A stretch of 64,000 nucleotides of DNA from Photobacterium sp. GB-56 (GTDB lineage: Bacteria; Pseudomonadota; Gammaproteobacteria; Enterobacterales; Vibrionaceae). Made by a program: the position numbers and the translations under genes. This document shows, piece after piece, positions 25,063 to 34,386 of the stretch (position 1 is the first letter of the stretch; each line of letters starts with the position of its first letter). The notes under the pieces are model-generated. The model saw nothing but the letters and a program-made list of their open reading frames with translations, was not told the DNA's origin and searched no databases. Location: positions 124,001-188,000 of the forward strand of contig NZ_PYNW01000001.1 of NCBI RefSeq assembly GCF_003026105.1. The letters run 5' to 3'.

Positions 25063-26442
25063 ATGAATCAAACGAGAGTCTTAGTAGTCGAAGATGATGA
25101 AGGATTACGTGAAGCATTGGTTGATACGTTAGCGTTAGCTGGCTATCAATGGATTGAAGCGGAAAGCGCAGAGCATGCTTTAGTGATCATGAAGTCGGAA
25201 GCGGTTGATATCGTTGTCTCTGATGTACAAATGGCAGGGATGGATGGATTAGCATTACTTCGCAGTATTAAATTAAATTGGCCTAAAATCCCAGTACTAT
25301 TAATGACGGCTTACGCCAATATTGAAGATGCAGTCGCGGCAATGCGTGAAGGTGCGATTGATTATATGGCAAAACCCTTTGCCCCTGAAGTGCTGTTAAA
25401 CATGGTCGGGCGTTATGCGCCGATAAAAAAACAAAGCAGTAAAACCGTTGTTGCTGATCCGAAAAGTATCAAGTTATTAGCACTTGCTGATAAGGTCGCA
25501 AAAACGGAGGCGAATGTGATGGTGCTAGGGCCGAGTGGCTCAGGAAAGGAAGTACTGTCTCGTTATATCCATGATAACTCCGAGCGTAAAGATGGGCCCT
25601 TTATTGCCATTAACTGCGCTGCCATTCCTGAAAATATGCTTGAAGCGACCTTATTTGGCTATGAAAAAGGTGCATTTACGGGGGCGATTCAAGCCTGTCC
25701 GGGTAAATTTGAGCAAGCGCAAGGTGGTACCTTATTGCTTGATGAAATCAGTGAAATGGATTTAGGCTTACAGGCAAAATTATTGCGTGTATTGCAAGAA
25801 CGTGAAGTTGAACGTCTAGGTGGCCGCAAAAGCATTAAGTTAGATGTACGTATTCTTGCGACCAGTAACCGTGAACTTAAAACTTATGTGGCAGAAGGGC
25901 ATTTTCGTGAAGATTTGTACTACCGACTTAATGTCTTCCCAATTGCTTGGCCTGCTTTAGCTGAACGTCAGGGTGATATTCTGCCTTTAGCGGCATTATT
26001 TGCAGAGCGACACAGTATCAAACAAGGAAATGTGGTACCAAGTATAAGCCAAGCGGCACAAGATAAATTAGTGCAATACCCGTGGCCTGGGAATGTGCGA
26101 GAATTAGATAACGTTATTCAACGCGCGTTAATTCTTTGCGATAACAACCACATTCAACAGCAAGATATTTTATTAGAACATTTTGATTGGCTAGATACGG
26201 AAATGCCTCAAAGTGTGCCAGAGCCTGAACCTTGCGTTGTGGCTGCTCGTCCTAAACCGGCGGCAACGGGAGAAGGGCTGGGTAGTGAGTTACGTGAACA
26301 AGAGTTTAGTATTATTTTAGATACTTTAATCGCCTGTGAAGGCAGCCGTAAAGATGTGGCAGAGCAGTTAGGGATCAGTCCTCGAACTTTGCGCTATAAA
26401 TTGGCGAAAATGCGTGATGCAGGGATTGAAATTCCTGCGTAG
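25063..26442 (+). CDS. flrC: Flagellar response regulator FlrC
   Basis: FlrC is the sigma-54 activator of class III genes (hook, rod, rings, junction). The 459-residue protein has a receiver (1-120) with the acidic pair in VEDDE and phospho-acceptor Asp54 in IVVSDVQMAG. The AAA+ domain has Walker A GPSGSGKE (156-163) and GAFTGA. A Fis-type helix-turn-helix follows (DVAEQLGISPRTLRYKLAKMRDAGI). The linker before the last domain is Pro/Ala-rich. It is co-transcribed with flrB, and fliE follows after 41 bases with no sigma-54 site visible between. Confidence 0.96.
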   Translation: MNQTRVLVVEDDEGLREALVDTLALAGYQWIEAESAEHALVIMKSEAVDIVVSDVQMAGMDGLALLRSIKLNWPKIPVLLMTAYANIEDAVAAMREGAIDYMAKPFAPEVLLNMVGRYAPIKKQSSKTVVADPKSIKLLALADKVAKTEANVMVLGPSGSGKEVLSRYIHDNSERKDGPFIAINCAAIPENMLEATLFGYEKGAFTGAIQACPGKFEQAQGGTLLLDEISEMDLGLQAKLLRVLQEREVERLGGRKSIKLDVRILATSNRELKTYVAEGHFREDLYYRLNVFPIAWPALAERQGDILPLAALFAERHSIKQGNVVPSISQAAQDKLVQYPWPGNVRELDNVIQRALILCDNNHIQQQDILLEHFDWLDTEMPQSVPEPEPCVVAARPKPAATGEGLGSELREQEFSIILDTLIACEGSRKDVAEQLGISPRTLRYKLAKMRDAGIEIPA

Positions 26443-26483
26443 TGAGCGGTTAAAATAAATACATTGATAGAGAGAATCACGGA

Positions 26484-26795
26484 ATGAAAGTAAACGGATT
26501 ACAAGCAGAAATGCAAGCAATGAGACTGGATGCTCAAAATACCACTTCCCCTGCAACAGCCCAACAAGTGAGCTCTGATTTTGGCAATCTTTTGAGTGAT
26601 GCATTGCAATCTGTGAATCAGATACAAGGGCAATCCAGTGAGTTAGCAACGCGTTTTGATCAAGGTGATCGTAGCGTTTCATTAGCAGATGTCATGATTG
26701 CAAGAAATAAGTCTAGTGTGGCGTTTGAAGCAACCGTACAAGTTCGCAATAAAATGGTACAAGCGTACAAAGAATTAATGAATATGCCGGTATAA
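26484..26795 (+). CDS. fliE: MS-ring-rod junction protein FliE
   Basis: FliE links the FliF ring to the rod and is the first protein exported. The 103-residue protein has the usual length, and its conserved C-terminal half contains QGQSSELATRFDQGDRSVSLADVMIARNKSSVAFEATVQVRNKMVQAYKELMNMPV. No promoter is apparent in the 41 bases behind flrC, so it is probably read from flrBC or from a site inside flrC that I did not detect. Confidence 0.94.
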   Translation: MKVNGLQAEMQAMRLDAQNTTSPATAQQVSSDFGNLLSDALQSVNQIQGQSSELATRFDQGDRSVSLADVMIARNKSSVAFEATVQVRNKMVQAYKELMNMPV

Positions 26796-26856
26796 GCCTG
26801 ACTTTTTAAAGTATGGAAAGTAACACCGTTATTCTTGCAGTTTATGGGTAAAAGTC

Positions 26857-28605
26857 GTGGCAGAAGAAAACATTAATCAACCTTTGGCGGTATCGGGCAA
26901 TGGCGCCGCTCCTGTATTACATGATGATATGGGCGCAGATCAAGGTGCTGATATTTCAGAGAAGAAAGCCTCTTCGACTGATAGTATTTTGGGTAACTTG
27001 GATTTATTACGTCAAGTTATTCTAGTGCTATCGGTGGCAATTTGTGTCGCGCTAATCGTGTTGGTAACAATGTGGATCAAAGAGCCTGAGATGCGCCCAT
27101 TAGGCACTTATGATACCGAAGAATTAATTCCAATCCTCGATCACTTTGATCAAAAGAAAATTGAATATCAATTAGATGGCAATACGATCCGCGTTCCTGC
27201 TGATGAATACAGTGCGATCAAGTTAGATTTAACCCGTACTGGACTAAATGCCCAAACGGCAGAAGGCGATGATATTTTATTGCAAGACATGGGATTTGGT
27301 GTATCACAACGAATGGAAAGTGAGCGTTTAAAGCTCAGTCGTGAACGTCAATTAGCCCGTGCTATCGAACAAATTAGCCAAGTACGTAAAGCGCAGGTTT
27401 TATTGGCGACACCAAAACAAAGTGTGTTTGTTCGTCATAATCAAGAAGCGACGGCAACAGTCTTTTTAACCTTATCTTCTGGTGGTTCATTAGGCCAACA
27501 AGAAGTAGATTCCATTGTTGATATGGTGGCAACAGCGGTACCTGGGCTTCGTCCAACACGAGTCACGGTAACCGATCAACATGGTCGTTTATTGAGCTCT
27601 GGTACTGAAGATCCTAGTACAACAGCGAAACGTAAAGAATACGAATTAGAGCGAAAACAGGAACAAGCATTACGCGAAAAAATTGATGCTATCTTAATGC
27701 CTGTTTTAGGTCTGGGTAATTATACTTCGCAAGTTGACGTTGCTATGGATTTCTCGGCATTAGAAGAAACGCGTAAGCGCTATGATCCATCAACAGCGGC
27801 AACGCGCAGTGAATTTACGCTGGAAGATATTAATGGTGGTAACCAAGTTGCAGGTATTCCTGGTGCATTAAGTAATCAGCCGCCGGTTGAATCGGCAATC
27901 CCTCAAAATGTGAAAGACATGCAGTCGGGTACAAACGGCAGTGATGGCTCGGTACATAGAGAATCTACCCGTAACTATGAATTAGATACCACGATTAGCC
28001 ATAAGCGTGCACAAACGGGGGTTATTGACCGTCAAACGGTATCTGTTGCGGTGGATTATAAGACCATCACAGATCCTAAAACGGGGGATGTGACTCGCGT
28101 ACCTGTTTCAGAAGCAGAAATTGCTAAAATTCGCCGCCTGCTAATGGGGGGGATTGGTTTTTCAGAAGCGCGAGGGGATTTACTTGAAGTGCTTTCCGTT
28201 CCTTTTGCGTTACCAGAATCTCAATTAGCTGCCGATCTCCCTATCTGGGAAAATCCGAACTTTAGTAGCTGGGTACGTTGGATTGCAGCGGCGCTCGTTA
28301 TTATTGTGGTGATTATGGTATTAGTACGTCCAGCAATGCGTAAGCTGTTGTATCCAAACCAAGCACCAGATGGTACGCCATTAGACGAAAATGGTATGCC
28401 AGTTATGGCAAACTCAGCGGATGCTGTTGGGCTTATTGGCGCAGAATTGGATGGCGGTGAAGGGTTTGAATTGAGCTCTAGTAGCTTAGATTTACCAAAT
28501 TTACATAAAGATGAAGATTTACTGAAAGCCGTTCGAGCATTGGTGGATAATGAACCTGATCTCGCAGCACAAGTGGTTAAAAGTTGGGTGAATGAAGATG
28601 GCTAA
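26857..28605 (+). CDS. fliF: Flagellar MS-ring protein FliF
   Basis: FliF forms the MS ring in the inner membrane, the base of the motor and export apparatus. The gene starts at GTG 26857. The 582-residue protein has an N-terminal cytoplasmic tail and TM1 (QVILVLSVAICVALIVLVTMW, about 49-69). The ring-building domains RBM1-3 contain the conserved DMGFGVSQRMESERLKLSRERQLARAIEQI. TM2 is near WIAAALVIIVVIMVLVRPAM (about 475-494), and a C-terminal acidic tail binds FliG. The reading frame overlaps fliG. Confidence 0.95.
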   Translation: MAEENINQPLAVSGNGAAPVLHDDMGADQGADISEKKASSTDSILGNLDLLRQVILVLSVAICVALIVLVTMWIKEPEMRPLGTYDTEELIPILDHFDQKKIEYQLDGNTIRVPADEYSAIKLDLTRTGLNAQTAEGDDILLQDMGFGVSQRMESERLKLSRERQLARAIEQISQVRKAQVLLATPKQSVFVRHNQEATATVFLTLSSGGSLGQQEVDSIVDMVATAVPGLRPTRVTVTDQHGRLLSSGTEDPSTTAKRKEYELERKQEQALREKIDAILMPVLGLGNYTSQVDVAMDFSALEETRKRYDPSTAATRSEFTLEDINGGNQVAGIPGALSNQPPVESAIPQNVKDMQSGTNGSDGSVHRESTRNYELDTTISHKRAQTGVIDRQTVSVAVDYKTITDPKTGDVTRVPVSEAEIAKIRRLLMGGIGFSEARGDLLEVLSVPFALPESQLAADLPIWENPNFSSWVRWIAAALVIIVVIMVLVRPAMRKLLYPNQAPDGTPLDENGMPVMANSADAVGLIGAELDGGEGFELSSSSLDLPNLHKDEDLLKAVRALVDNEPDLAAQVVKSWVNEDG

Positions 28606-29641
28606 TGATGTTGCTATAAGTGAAAATAAATTTGATCCAAATACGCTAAGTGGGACAGAAAAAGCCGCCATTTTACTGCTTAGCCTTAGTGAGCAAGATG
28701 CTGCCAGTATTATTCGTCACCTTGAACCTAAGCAGGTGCAACGTGTGGGTGGTGCGATGGCGAGTATGACAGATCTTAGCCAAGAGAAAGTCTCCGGTGT
28801 ACACCGATTGTTTCTCGAAGATATTCAAAAATACACTAGCATTGGCATGGGTAGCGAAGATTTCGTACGTAACACATTAGTTGCTGCGTTAGGTGAAGAT
28901 AAAGCGAATAACCTTGTTGATCAAATCCTGATGGGCAGTGGCTCTCGTGGCTTGGATTCGCTGAAATGGATGGATCCTCGTCAAGTAGCGAGCATTATTC
29001 TCAATGAGCACCCGCAGATCCAAACCATTGTTTTATCATACTTAGAGCCGGAACAATCTGCGGAAATCTTAGCGCAATTTCCTGAGCGTGTACGTTTAGA
29101 TCTGATGATGCGTATTGCGAACTTAGAAGAAGTACAACCAGCGGCACTGCATGAATTGAACGATATCATGGAGAAACAGTTTGCAGGTCAAGCTGGTGCG
29201 CAAGCGGCTAAAATTGGCGGCTTGAAAGCTGCGGCTGAGATCATGAACTACCTCGATAATAATGTTGAAGGCTTGTTGATGGATCAGATCCGTGAAACGG
29301 ATGAAGATACGGCGACCCAGATCCAAGACTTAATGTTTGTATTTGATAACCTAACAGAAGTCGATGATCGCGGTATTCAGACCTTGCTCCGTGATATACC
29401 ACAAGATCTCTTACAAAAAGCACTAAAAGGTGCGGATGATATGCTGCGTGATAAATTCTTCGCCAATATGTCCAAGCGTGCTTCTGAGATGCTACGTGAA
29501 GAATTAGAAGCGATGGGGCCGATTCGTGTTGCTGATGTAGAAGCGGCGCAAAAAGAAATTCTAACCATTGCTCGTCGTCTTTCTGATGCAGGTGAAATTA
29601 TGCTGGGCGGCGGCGGTGGCGGTGCAGATGAGTACCTATAA
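28598..29641 (+). CDS. fliG: Flagellar motor switch protein FliG
   Basis: FliG is the C-ring protein that contacts the stator and generates torque. The ATG at 28598 (MANDVAISENKFDPN) has GGTGA six bases upstream and yields 347 residues; an ATG two codons earlier abuts that site. The conserved middle-domain EHPQ motif is at LNEHPQIQTIVLSYLEPEQSAEILAQFPE. The C-terminal torque helix has KRASEMLREELEAMGPIRVADVEAAQKEI with the charged residues that interact with the stator. The start lies inside fliF, so translation is likely coupled. Confidence 0.96.
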   Translation: MANDVAISENKFDPNTLSGTEKAAILLLSLSEQDAASIIRHLEPKQVQRVGGAMASMTDLSQEKVSGVHRLFLEDIQKYTSIGMGSEDFVRNTLVAALGEDKANNLVDQILMGSGSRGLDSLKWMDPRQVASIILNEHPQIQTIVLSYLEPEQSAEILAQFPERVRLDLMMRIANLEEVQPAALHELNDIMEKQFAGQAGAQAAKIGGLKAAAEIMNYLDNNVEGLLMDQIRETDEDTATQIQDLMFVFDNLTEVDDRGIQTLLRDIPQDLLQKALKGADDMLRDKFFANMSKRASEMLREELEAMGPIRVADVEAAQKEILTIARRLSDAGEIMLGGGGGGADEYL

Positions 29642-29676
29642 AATTATCCCTATTGTTGAATTAGCAGGTGGTCGTC

Positions 29677-30480
29677 ATGAGTGATGAACGTCGTCGCGGC
29701 TTTTTTCGAGTTTCAGACCACCAAGCACAAGAATTAGAACGTTGGGCATACCCTGATTATTCAGAACAGCGTCAAGAACAAAGTGACAACGCTTTTAATT
29801 ATCAGCCTCGTCCTGTTATTGAAGAATTCGAGCCTGAAGAAGAAGCGGGGCCTCCGCCATTAACGGCTGCTGATTTAGAAGCGATGCAGCAATCGGCGTA
29901 TGACGAAGGAATAGAGCAAGGACGACAAGCTGGACACAGTGAAGGGTTTAAAACCGGTCACGCTGAAGGGCTTGAATCTGGTCTTGTTGAAGGCAAAGAG
30001 CAAGGGTTACAACAGGGGTTAGAGCAAGCCCAACAACAAATAACAGAACAAGTGAATCATTTGGCGTCAGTGGCTGAAAAGCTATTAGCGCCAATTACAC
30101 AAGTTGATCGTGAGGTTGAAGAGCAGGTGATGCAACTTGCTTTAGGTTTAGCGAAAGAGTTGATCCGAGTGGAAGTGAAAACGAACCCACAAGTGATTTT
30201 AAATACGATTCGTGAAGTGGTGGCGACGTTACCGGTTGCCAATCGTGATATTACGATGAATCTGCATCCTGAAGATGTAGCCTTAGTAAAACAAAATTTT
30301 AGTGATGATGACTTGTTAGAGCGAAAATGGAAACTTATTGCTGAGCCAAGTTTAAATCGAGGTGATCTGCAATTAAATAGCCATGATACTTCGGTTGATT
30401 ATTTTATCGAAGATCGTATTCGTCACTCTTTAAGTAGCTTTGAAGCGGTTAATAGTAGTATTCGAGATCAATCTAAATGA
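29677..30480 (+). CDS. fliH: Flagellar export ATPase regulator FliH
   Basis: FliH binds the ATPase FliI, restrains its activity and links it to the C ring. The ATG at 29677 ([11 protein letters not shown]) follows an AGGTGG ribosome site and gives 267 residues; GTG 29668 in frame is less likely. Residues about 75-125 carry the glycine-repeat helix ([40 protein letters not shown]), a row of GxxxG-type steps typical of FliH. The last four bases overlap fliI (ATGA). Confidence 0.95.
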   Translation: MSDERRRGFFRVSDHQAQELERWAYPDYSEQRQEQSDNAFNYQPRPVIEEFEPEEEAGPPPLTAADLEAMQQSAYDEGIEQGRQAGHSEGFKTGHAEGLESGLVEGKEQGLQQGLEQAQQQITEQVNHLASVAEKLLAPITQVDREVEEQVMQLALGLAKELIRVEVKTNPQVILNTIREVVATLPVANRDITMNLHPEDVALVKQNFSDDDLLERKWKLIAEPSLNRGDLQLNSHDTSVDYFIEDRIRHSLSSFEAVNSSIRDQSK

Positions 30481-31799
30481 CAGCCTCACTAGCCGAACGG
30501 TTAAGTCAATATAAAACGGAAGGGACGGGGTGTAAGCCTGTTGCTTCTGGACGTTTAGTGCGAGTTGTTGGTTTAACACTTGAAGCAATAGGTTGCCGTG
30601 CTCCTGTTGGTAGCTTATGTAAAGTAGAAACATTAAATGGTGAACTTGAAGCTGAAGTGGTTGGCTTTTCAGGTGAAACCTTGTTTCTCATGCCGAGTGA
30701 ACAGCTGCTTGGGGTGATGCCAGGCGCTAAAGTCACGCCAATTCTGCACAATAGTGGTCTACCCGTTGGTCCTGAATTATTAGGTCGGGTTATTGATGGG
30801 GTGGGTAATCCGCTCGATGGCTTAGGGCCTATTTTTACCGAGCATCGAGCTTCATTTAATGCCACTCCTATCAATCCTCTCGCCCGTAAACCAATCAAAG
30901 AGCCGCTCGATGTGGGTATTAAAGCGATCAATGGCTGTTTGACGGTAGGCAAAGGCCAGCGTATTGGTCTTTTTGCAGGCTCGGGTGTTGGTAAGTCTGT
31001 GACTTTAGGCATGATGACTCGTGGCACCAGTGCCCAGATTGTTGTGGTTGGCCTTATTGGTGAGCGTGGTCGTGAAGTTAAAGAGTTTATTGAAGAAAGC
31101 TTAGGGCCAGAAGGCCGTGCGCGATCTGTGGTGGTGGCGGCACCTGCTGATGCTTCACCATTAATGCGCTTAAAAGGTTGTCAAACCTCATTGACGATTG
31201 CTGAGTATTTCCGCGATCAGGGCTTTGATGTATTACTGCTGATGGATTCTCTGACCCGTTTTGCACAAGCACAACGTGAAATCGCATTGTCTGTTGGTGA
31301 GCCGCCAGCAACCAAAGGTTATCCACCTTCGGTATTTGCAAAGTTACCTGCGCTGGTGGAACGCGCGGGTAATGGTAATGAAAATCAAGGTTCTATAACG
31401 GCTTTCTTTACCGTTCTTAGTGAAGGTGATGACTTGCAAGATCCTATTGCAGATGCCTCTCGTGCGATTTTAGATGGTCACATTGTGTTATCTCGTGAGA
31501 TGGCAGACGCTGGACATTATCCTGCGATCGATGTCGAACGTTCGGTGAGTCGTGTTATGCCTGCGATTGTGAGCGAAGAGCATATGTTGATGTCAAAAGC
31601 GGTACGTCAAATTCTTTCTATATGCCGTAAAAATCAAGATTTAGTCTCCATTGGTGCTTATAAACCCGGAACGGATAATACGATTGATCAAGCTTTTAGT
31701 TTTAAACCGAAATTAGACGCTTATCTGCAACAAGAAATGAAAGAGTCAGTGCCCTATGAGATGTGCGTCAATATGTTGCGCTCAACATTAGGTGGTTAA
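30477..31799 (+). CDS. fliI: Flagellum-specific ATPase FliI
   Basis: FliI is the F1-beta-like hexameric ATPase that unloads chaperones and substrates at the export gate. The 440-residue protein has Walker [10 protein letters not shown] (about 165-173), Walker [26 protein letters not shown] and the conserved [25 protein letters not shown]. It overlaps fliH by four bases and is followed by fliJ after 31 bases. Confidence 0.97.
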   Translation: MTASLAERLSQYKTEGTGCKPVASGRLVRVVGLTLEAIGCRAPVGSLCKVETLNGELEAEVVGFSGETLFLMPSEQLLGVMPGAKVTPILHNSGLPVGPELLGRVIDGVGNPLDGLGPIFTEHRASFNATPINPLARKPIKEPLDVGIKAINGCLTVGKGQRIGLFAGSGVGKSVTLGMMTRGTSAQIVVVGLIGERGREVKEFIEESLGPEGRARSVVVAAPADASPLMRLKGCQTSLTIAEYFRDQGFDVLLLMDSLTRFAQAQREIALSVGEPPATKGYPPSVFAKLPALVERAGNGNENQGSITAFFTVLSEGDDLQDPIADASRAILDGHIVLSREMADAGHYPAIDVERSVSRVMPAIVSEEHMLMSKAVRQILSICRKNQDLVSIGAYKPGTDNTIDQAFSFKPKLDAYLQQEMKESVPYEMCVNMLRSTLGG

Positions 31800-31830
31800 T
31801 TGCAGGTGATCATGGATAAGGAAATTAAGT

Positions 31831-32271
31831 ATGTCTAACGCGCTAGGATTAATCATCGAGCAAGCGAAAGAGCAAGAGCATCAAGCCAGTTTAGCGTTAA
31901 ACCAAGCCCGTATTGAGCAACAAAACTACTTACAACAGTTAGCGCAGATTGAAAAATATCGATTGGATTATCTCAATCAGTTATCTGTTAGAGGCCAACA
32001 AGGTTTAACCGCAAGTCAATATAGTCATTTACAGAAATTCTTAACGCAACTGGATCAAACATTAGAAAAGCAAAAGCAAGCGGGAGGGTACTTTGAAGAA
32101 CAAATTCAAAAGTGCTCCCAGCACTGGCAAGAAATGCAACAAAAAAGACGTTCGGTTGAATGGCTGGTGGAAAAACGCGAACGTGAGCATAAACAGTGGC
32201 TTGATAAGCAAGAGCAAAAAATGATGGATGAATTTGTTACATTGCAATTTGCGCGAAGGTTACAACAATAA
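31831..32271 (+). CDS. fliJ: Flagellar export protein FliJ
   Basis: FliJ is the central stalk of the FliH-FliI complex and contacts FlhA. The 146-residue protein is almost entirely an antiparallel coiled coil rich in Gln, Glu, Lys and Leu (LGLIIEQAKEQEHQASLALNQARIEQQNYLQQLAQIEKYRLDYL). It is followed by the fliK promoter rather than a terminator. Confidence 0.93.
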   Translation: MSNALGLIIEQAKEQEHQASLALNQARIEQQNYLQQLAQIEKYRLDYLNQLSVRGQQGLTASQYSHLQKFLTQLDQTLEKQKQAGGYFEEQIQKCSQHWQEMQQKRRSVEWLVEKREREHKQWLDKQEQKMMDEFVTLQFARRLQQ

Positions 32272-32288
32272 CCTTATTGATGAGTAAC

Positions 32289-32304
32289 TGGTTTAGTTTT
32301 TGCA
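32289..32304 (+). promoter_or_regulatory. Sigma-54 promoter of fliK-fliR
   Basis: TGGTTTAGTTTTTGCA has GG at 32290-32291 and GC at 32302-32303. The -12 half equals that of flgF. The predicted start near 32314 gives a leader of about 78 bases. It lets fliKLMNOPQR-flhB be expressed separately from fliE-J. Confidence 0.75.
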
Positions 32305-32391
32305 TTACTCCAGCTTATCTCTTTTTGTCGTCGGAAGATCAAATGGTTACGTTTTGTTTTCTCCACGCCCAGTACTAGGTTTGAATTGGCT

Positions 32392-33843
32392 ATGAATCTA
32401 TTAAATCCCTTATCAACACCGCACGTAAAAGCCACACCTGCGGGATCTTCAAATACTAAAACGGTAGAAACAAATGAAGGTGACAAAGATGCTTCGTTTG
32501 ATTCTCAGTTACAAGCAGCATCAACAGAGAAAACATCGGTAAGCGATTTAAAAATAGAACAAAAAACACAAAAATCGACAGATGTTGAAGCTGGTGAAGA
32601 AGCGAACAATAATGCTGTTATTGTCTCTGATGATTTAGTTATCGACACTGAATCTAACGCTGAGGTAGTCTCTGATGAGGTTGTTTCAGATGAGATGGTA
32701 TCTGTTGTTGATAGTGGCGTTGTATCTATTGATGATAGTGAGGATATCACCAGTGTTGATAATGTTGATGATGGCGAAAGTATTGCTGATGTCGAAAAAA
32801 TGATGTTTGAAGGTGCGGATTTCCTTCAACGTTTGAACCAATCAAATCAGCAGCTTAGTCAACAATCTTCAGGTGGGGGCAAAGCTTTGCCGCCACAGTC
32901 AGAGCAAATGCCATCATCAGATGCGTCTTTAGATGTGAAACCAGAGCTCTCTAGTGACAAATTTGTATTAGATAGCTCTGAAATCACTTCAATCAAGCAA
33001 AATGAGCTAACTGAAAAAGAGAAAGTACTACAAGCGGATGTCAAACCGAGTGAGTTAAAACTGGGCTGGCACGCTGCAACCGCTGCAGTGAAAGCGGAAA
33101 AAAGTGATGAAGCGACACTGCTTTCTCAACCCACAATCGATCCTGAATTAAAATCAACACTATCTGGTGTAAAAGCTGAACATGGTATCGTGAATGCGTT
33201 TCTTTCTGGTGAAAAAAATTCTGAACTGATCGCAACCAATGGAATGATGGAAGCTGTTAGAAAAACATTGGTTGATGGTCAGGAACAAGAGCAAGACACT
33301 ATCTCTTCACAACCATTATCGGCACTAATGAGTAACCAGCAAACCAATGCGATGAAAATGGACTTACAACATGCAAATACACAGGTTCAGTCGCCATTAC
33401 TGCTGACAAAAGAGCAGGCGGGAGAGCAAGTTTCTGAGCGGATTAATATGATGATGGCTAAGAATTTAAAGCAAATTGATATCCGATTAGATCCGCCAGA
33501 GCTTGGCAAAATTCAAATCAAATTAGCCTTGAATCAAGATCAAGCTTCAGTGCAATTTACCGTTAATAATAGCCAAACACGGGATATGGTTGAACAAGCA
33601 ATGCCAAGGCTACGTGAGATGATGCAGCAACAAGGCTTGCAGTTAGCGCAAGGCTCTGTGCAGCAAGACAGTTCAAATCAATTTGCGCAGCAGTTCTCAC
33701 AGCAGCATTCAGGGGAGCAATCATCAGGTGCTGCCCATGATGAATCTTTTGCAGGCACTAATGAGACTAATTCAGATAAACATCTTGATGCGATTGAGAT
33801 GTTTGTAACAAACAATAAAGATCGGGTTGATTACTATGCGTAA
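32392..33843 (+). CDS. fliK: Hook-length control protein FliK
   Basis: FliK measures hook length and switches export specificity through FlhB. The 483-residue protein has a long, poorly conserved N-terminal region, very rich in Asp/Glu/Ser/Val (residues about 60-130, with repeated VSDE/VVS units). The conserved FliK C-domain is at about 345-440 (INMMMAKNLKQIDIRLDPPELGKIQIKLALNQDQASVQFTVNNSQTRDMVEQAMPRLREMM), followed by a Gln/Ser-rich tail. I place the start at ATG 32392; the frame also has a TTG two codons earlier. Confidence 0.93.
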   Translation: MNLLNPLSTPHVKATPAGSSNTKTVETNEGDKDASFDSQLQAASTEKTSVSDLKIEQKTQKSTDVEAGEEANNNAVIVSDDLVIDTESNAEVVSDEVVSDEMVSVVDSGVVSIDDSEDITSVDNVDDGESIADVEKMMFEGADFLQRLNQSNQQLSQQSSGGGKALPPQSEQMPSSDASLDVKPELSSDKFVLDSSEITSIKQNELTEKEKVLQADVKPSELKLGWHAATAAVKAEKSDEATLLSQPTIDPELKSTLSGVKAEHGIVNAFLSGEKNSELIATNGMMEAVRKTLVDGQEQEQDTISSQPLSALMSNQQTNAMKMDLQHANTQVQSPLLLTKEQAGEQVSERINMMMAKNLKQIDIRLDPPELGKIQIKLALNQDQASVQFTVNNSQTRDMVEQAMPRLREMMQQQGLQLAQGSVQQDSSNQFAQQFSQQHSGEQSSGAAHDESFAGTNETNSDKHLDAIEMFVTNNKDRVDYYA

Positions 33844-33896
33844 TTAACAATTGCTAATAATTTAATTAATGAAAATAAAGACAAAAAGGAATAAAA

Positions 33897-34379
33897 ATGG
33901 CGATGGGCAAGAAAAAGCTGATGTTAATAAGTGCAGTAGCCGTCATTGTAATATTGGCGGCAGGCATTGGCTTTTGGTTGCTAAATGGCGATGACGCTAA
34001 AGAGTCGCCACAAGTGGCTGCAACGGTTCAAGAAAGTACAACGTCACCAGCATCTGTAATGTCTGCTTACTATGTTGTATTACCTCAGCCTTTTACTTTC
34101 AATGTTACGGGTGATACACGAGATAGAGTGGTTCAAATTAAAGTGCAATTAATGGTACGTGGCGATAAAAATGAAGCCTTGGCGAAACAGCACATACCGT
34201 TAATTGAAAGTACTCTTCTTCAAGCATTCGGGGTCGCAACCGTTGAGCAATTACGTAGCCCTAATGGCCGTGATCAGTTACGCCAACAAGCGCTTGAAGC
34301 TGTGAAAGCGGCAATGGTTAAAGTGGCTGGAACACCTGCAGTTGAGCGGGTTCTTTTTACTGGTTTTGTAATGCAGTAG
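33897..34379 (+). CDS. fliL: Flagellar basal body-associated protein FliL
   Basis: FliL is a single-pass inner-membrane protein that forms a ring around the stator and supports torque at high load. The 160-residue protein has one TM segment (LMLISAVAVIVILAAGIGFWLL, about 8-29) and a periplasmic stomatin/SPFH-like domain with YVVLPQPFTFNV and RDRVVQIKVQLMVRGD. An AAAAGGA ribosome site precedes the ATG. It is in operon with fliM eight bases downstream. Confidence 0.94.
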   Translation: MAMGKKKLMLISAVAVIVILAAGIGFWLLNGDDAKESPQVAATVQESTTSPASVMSAYYVVLPQPFTFNVTGDTRDRVVQIKVQLMVRGDKNEALAKQHIPLIESTLLQAFGVATVEQLRSPNGRDQLRQQALEAVKAAMVKVAGTPAVERVLFTGFVMQ

Positions 34380-34386
34380 GTTTACA

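Noticed and set aside
26443-26483. Class II sigma-54 promoter directly before fliE
   Set aside because: Expected from Vibrio hierarchy, but no GG-N10-GC occurs in this 41-base gap or in the end of flrC that I examined.
30506-31027. Minus-strand open frame of 173 codons within fliI
   Set aside because: It lies antisense to a highly conserved ATPase gene, is composition-driven (Pro/Ser/Thr-rich), and has no ribosome site or family resemblance.
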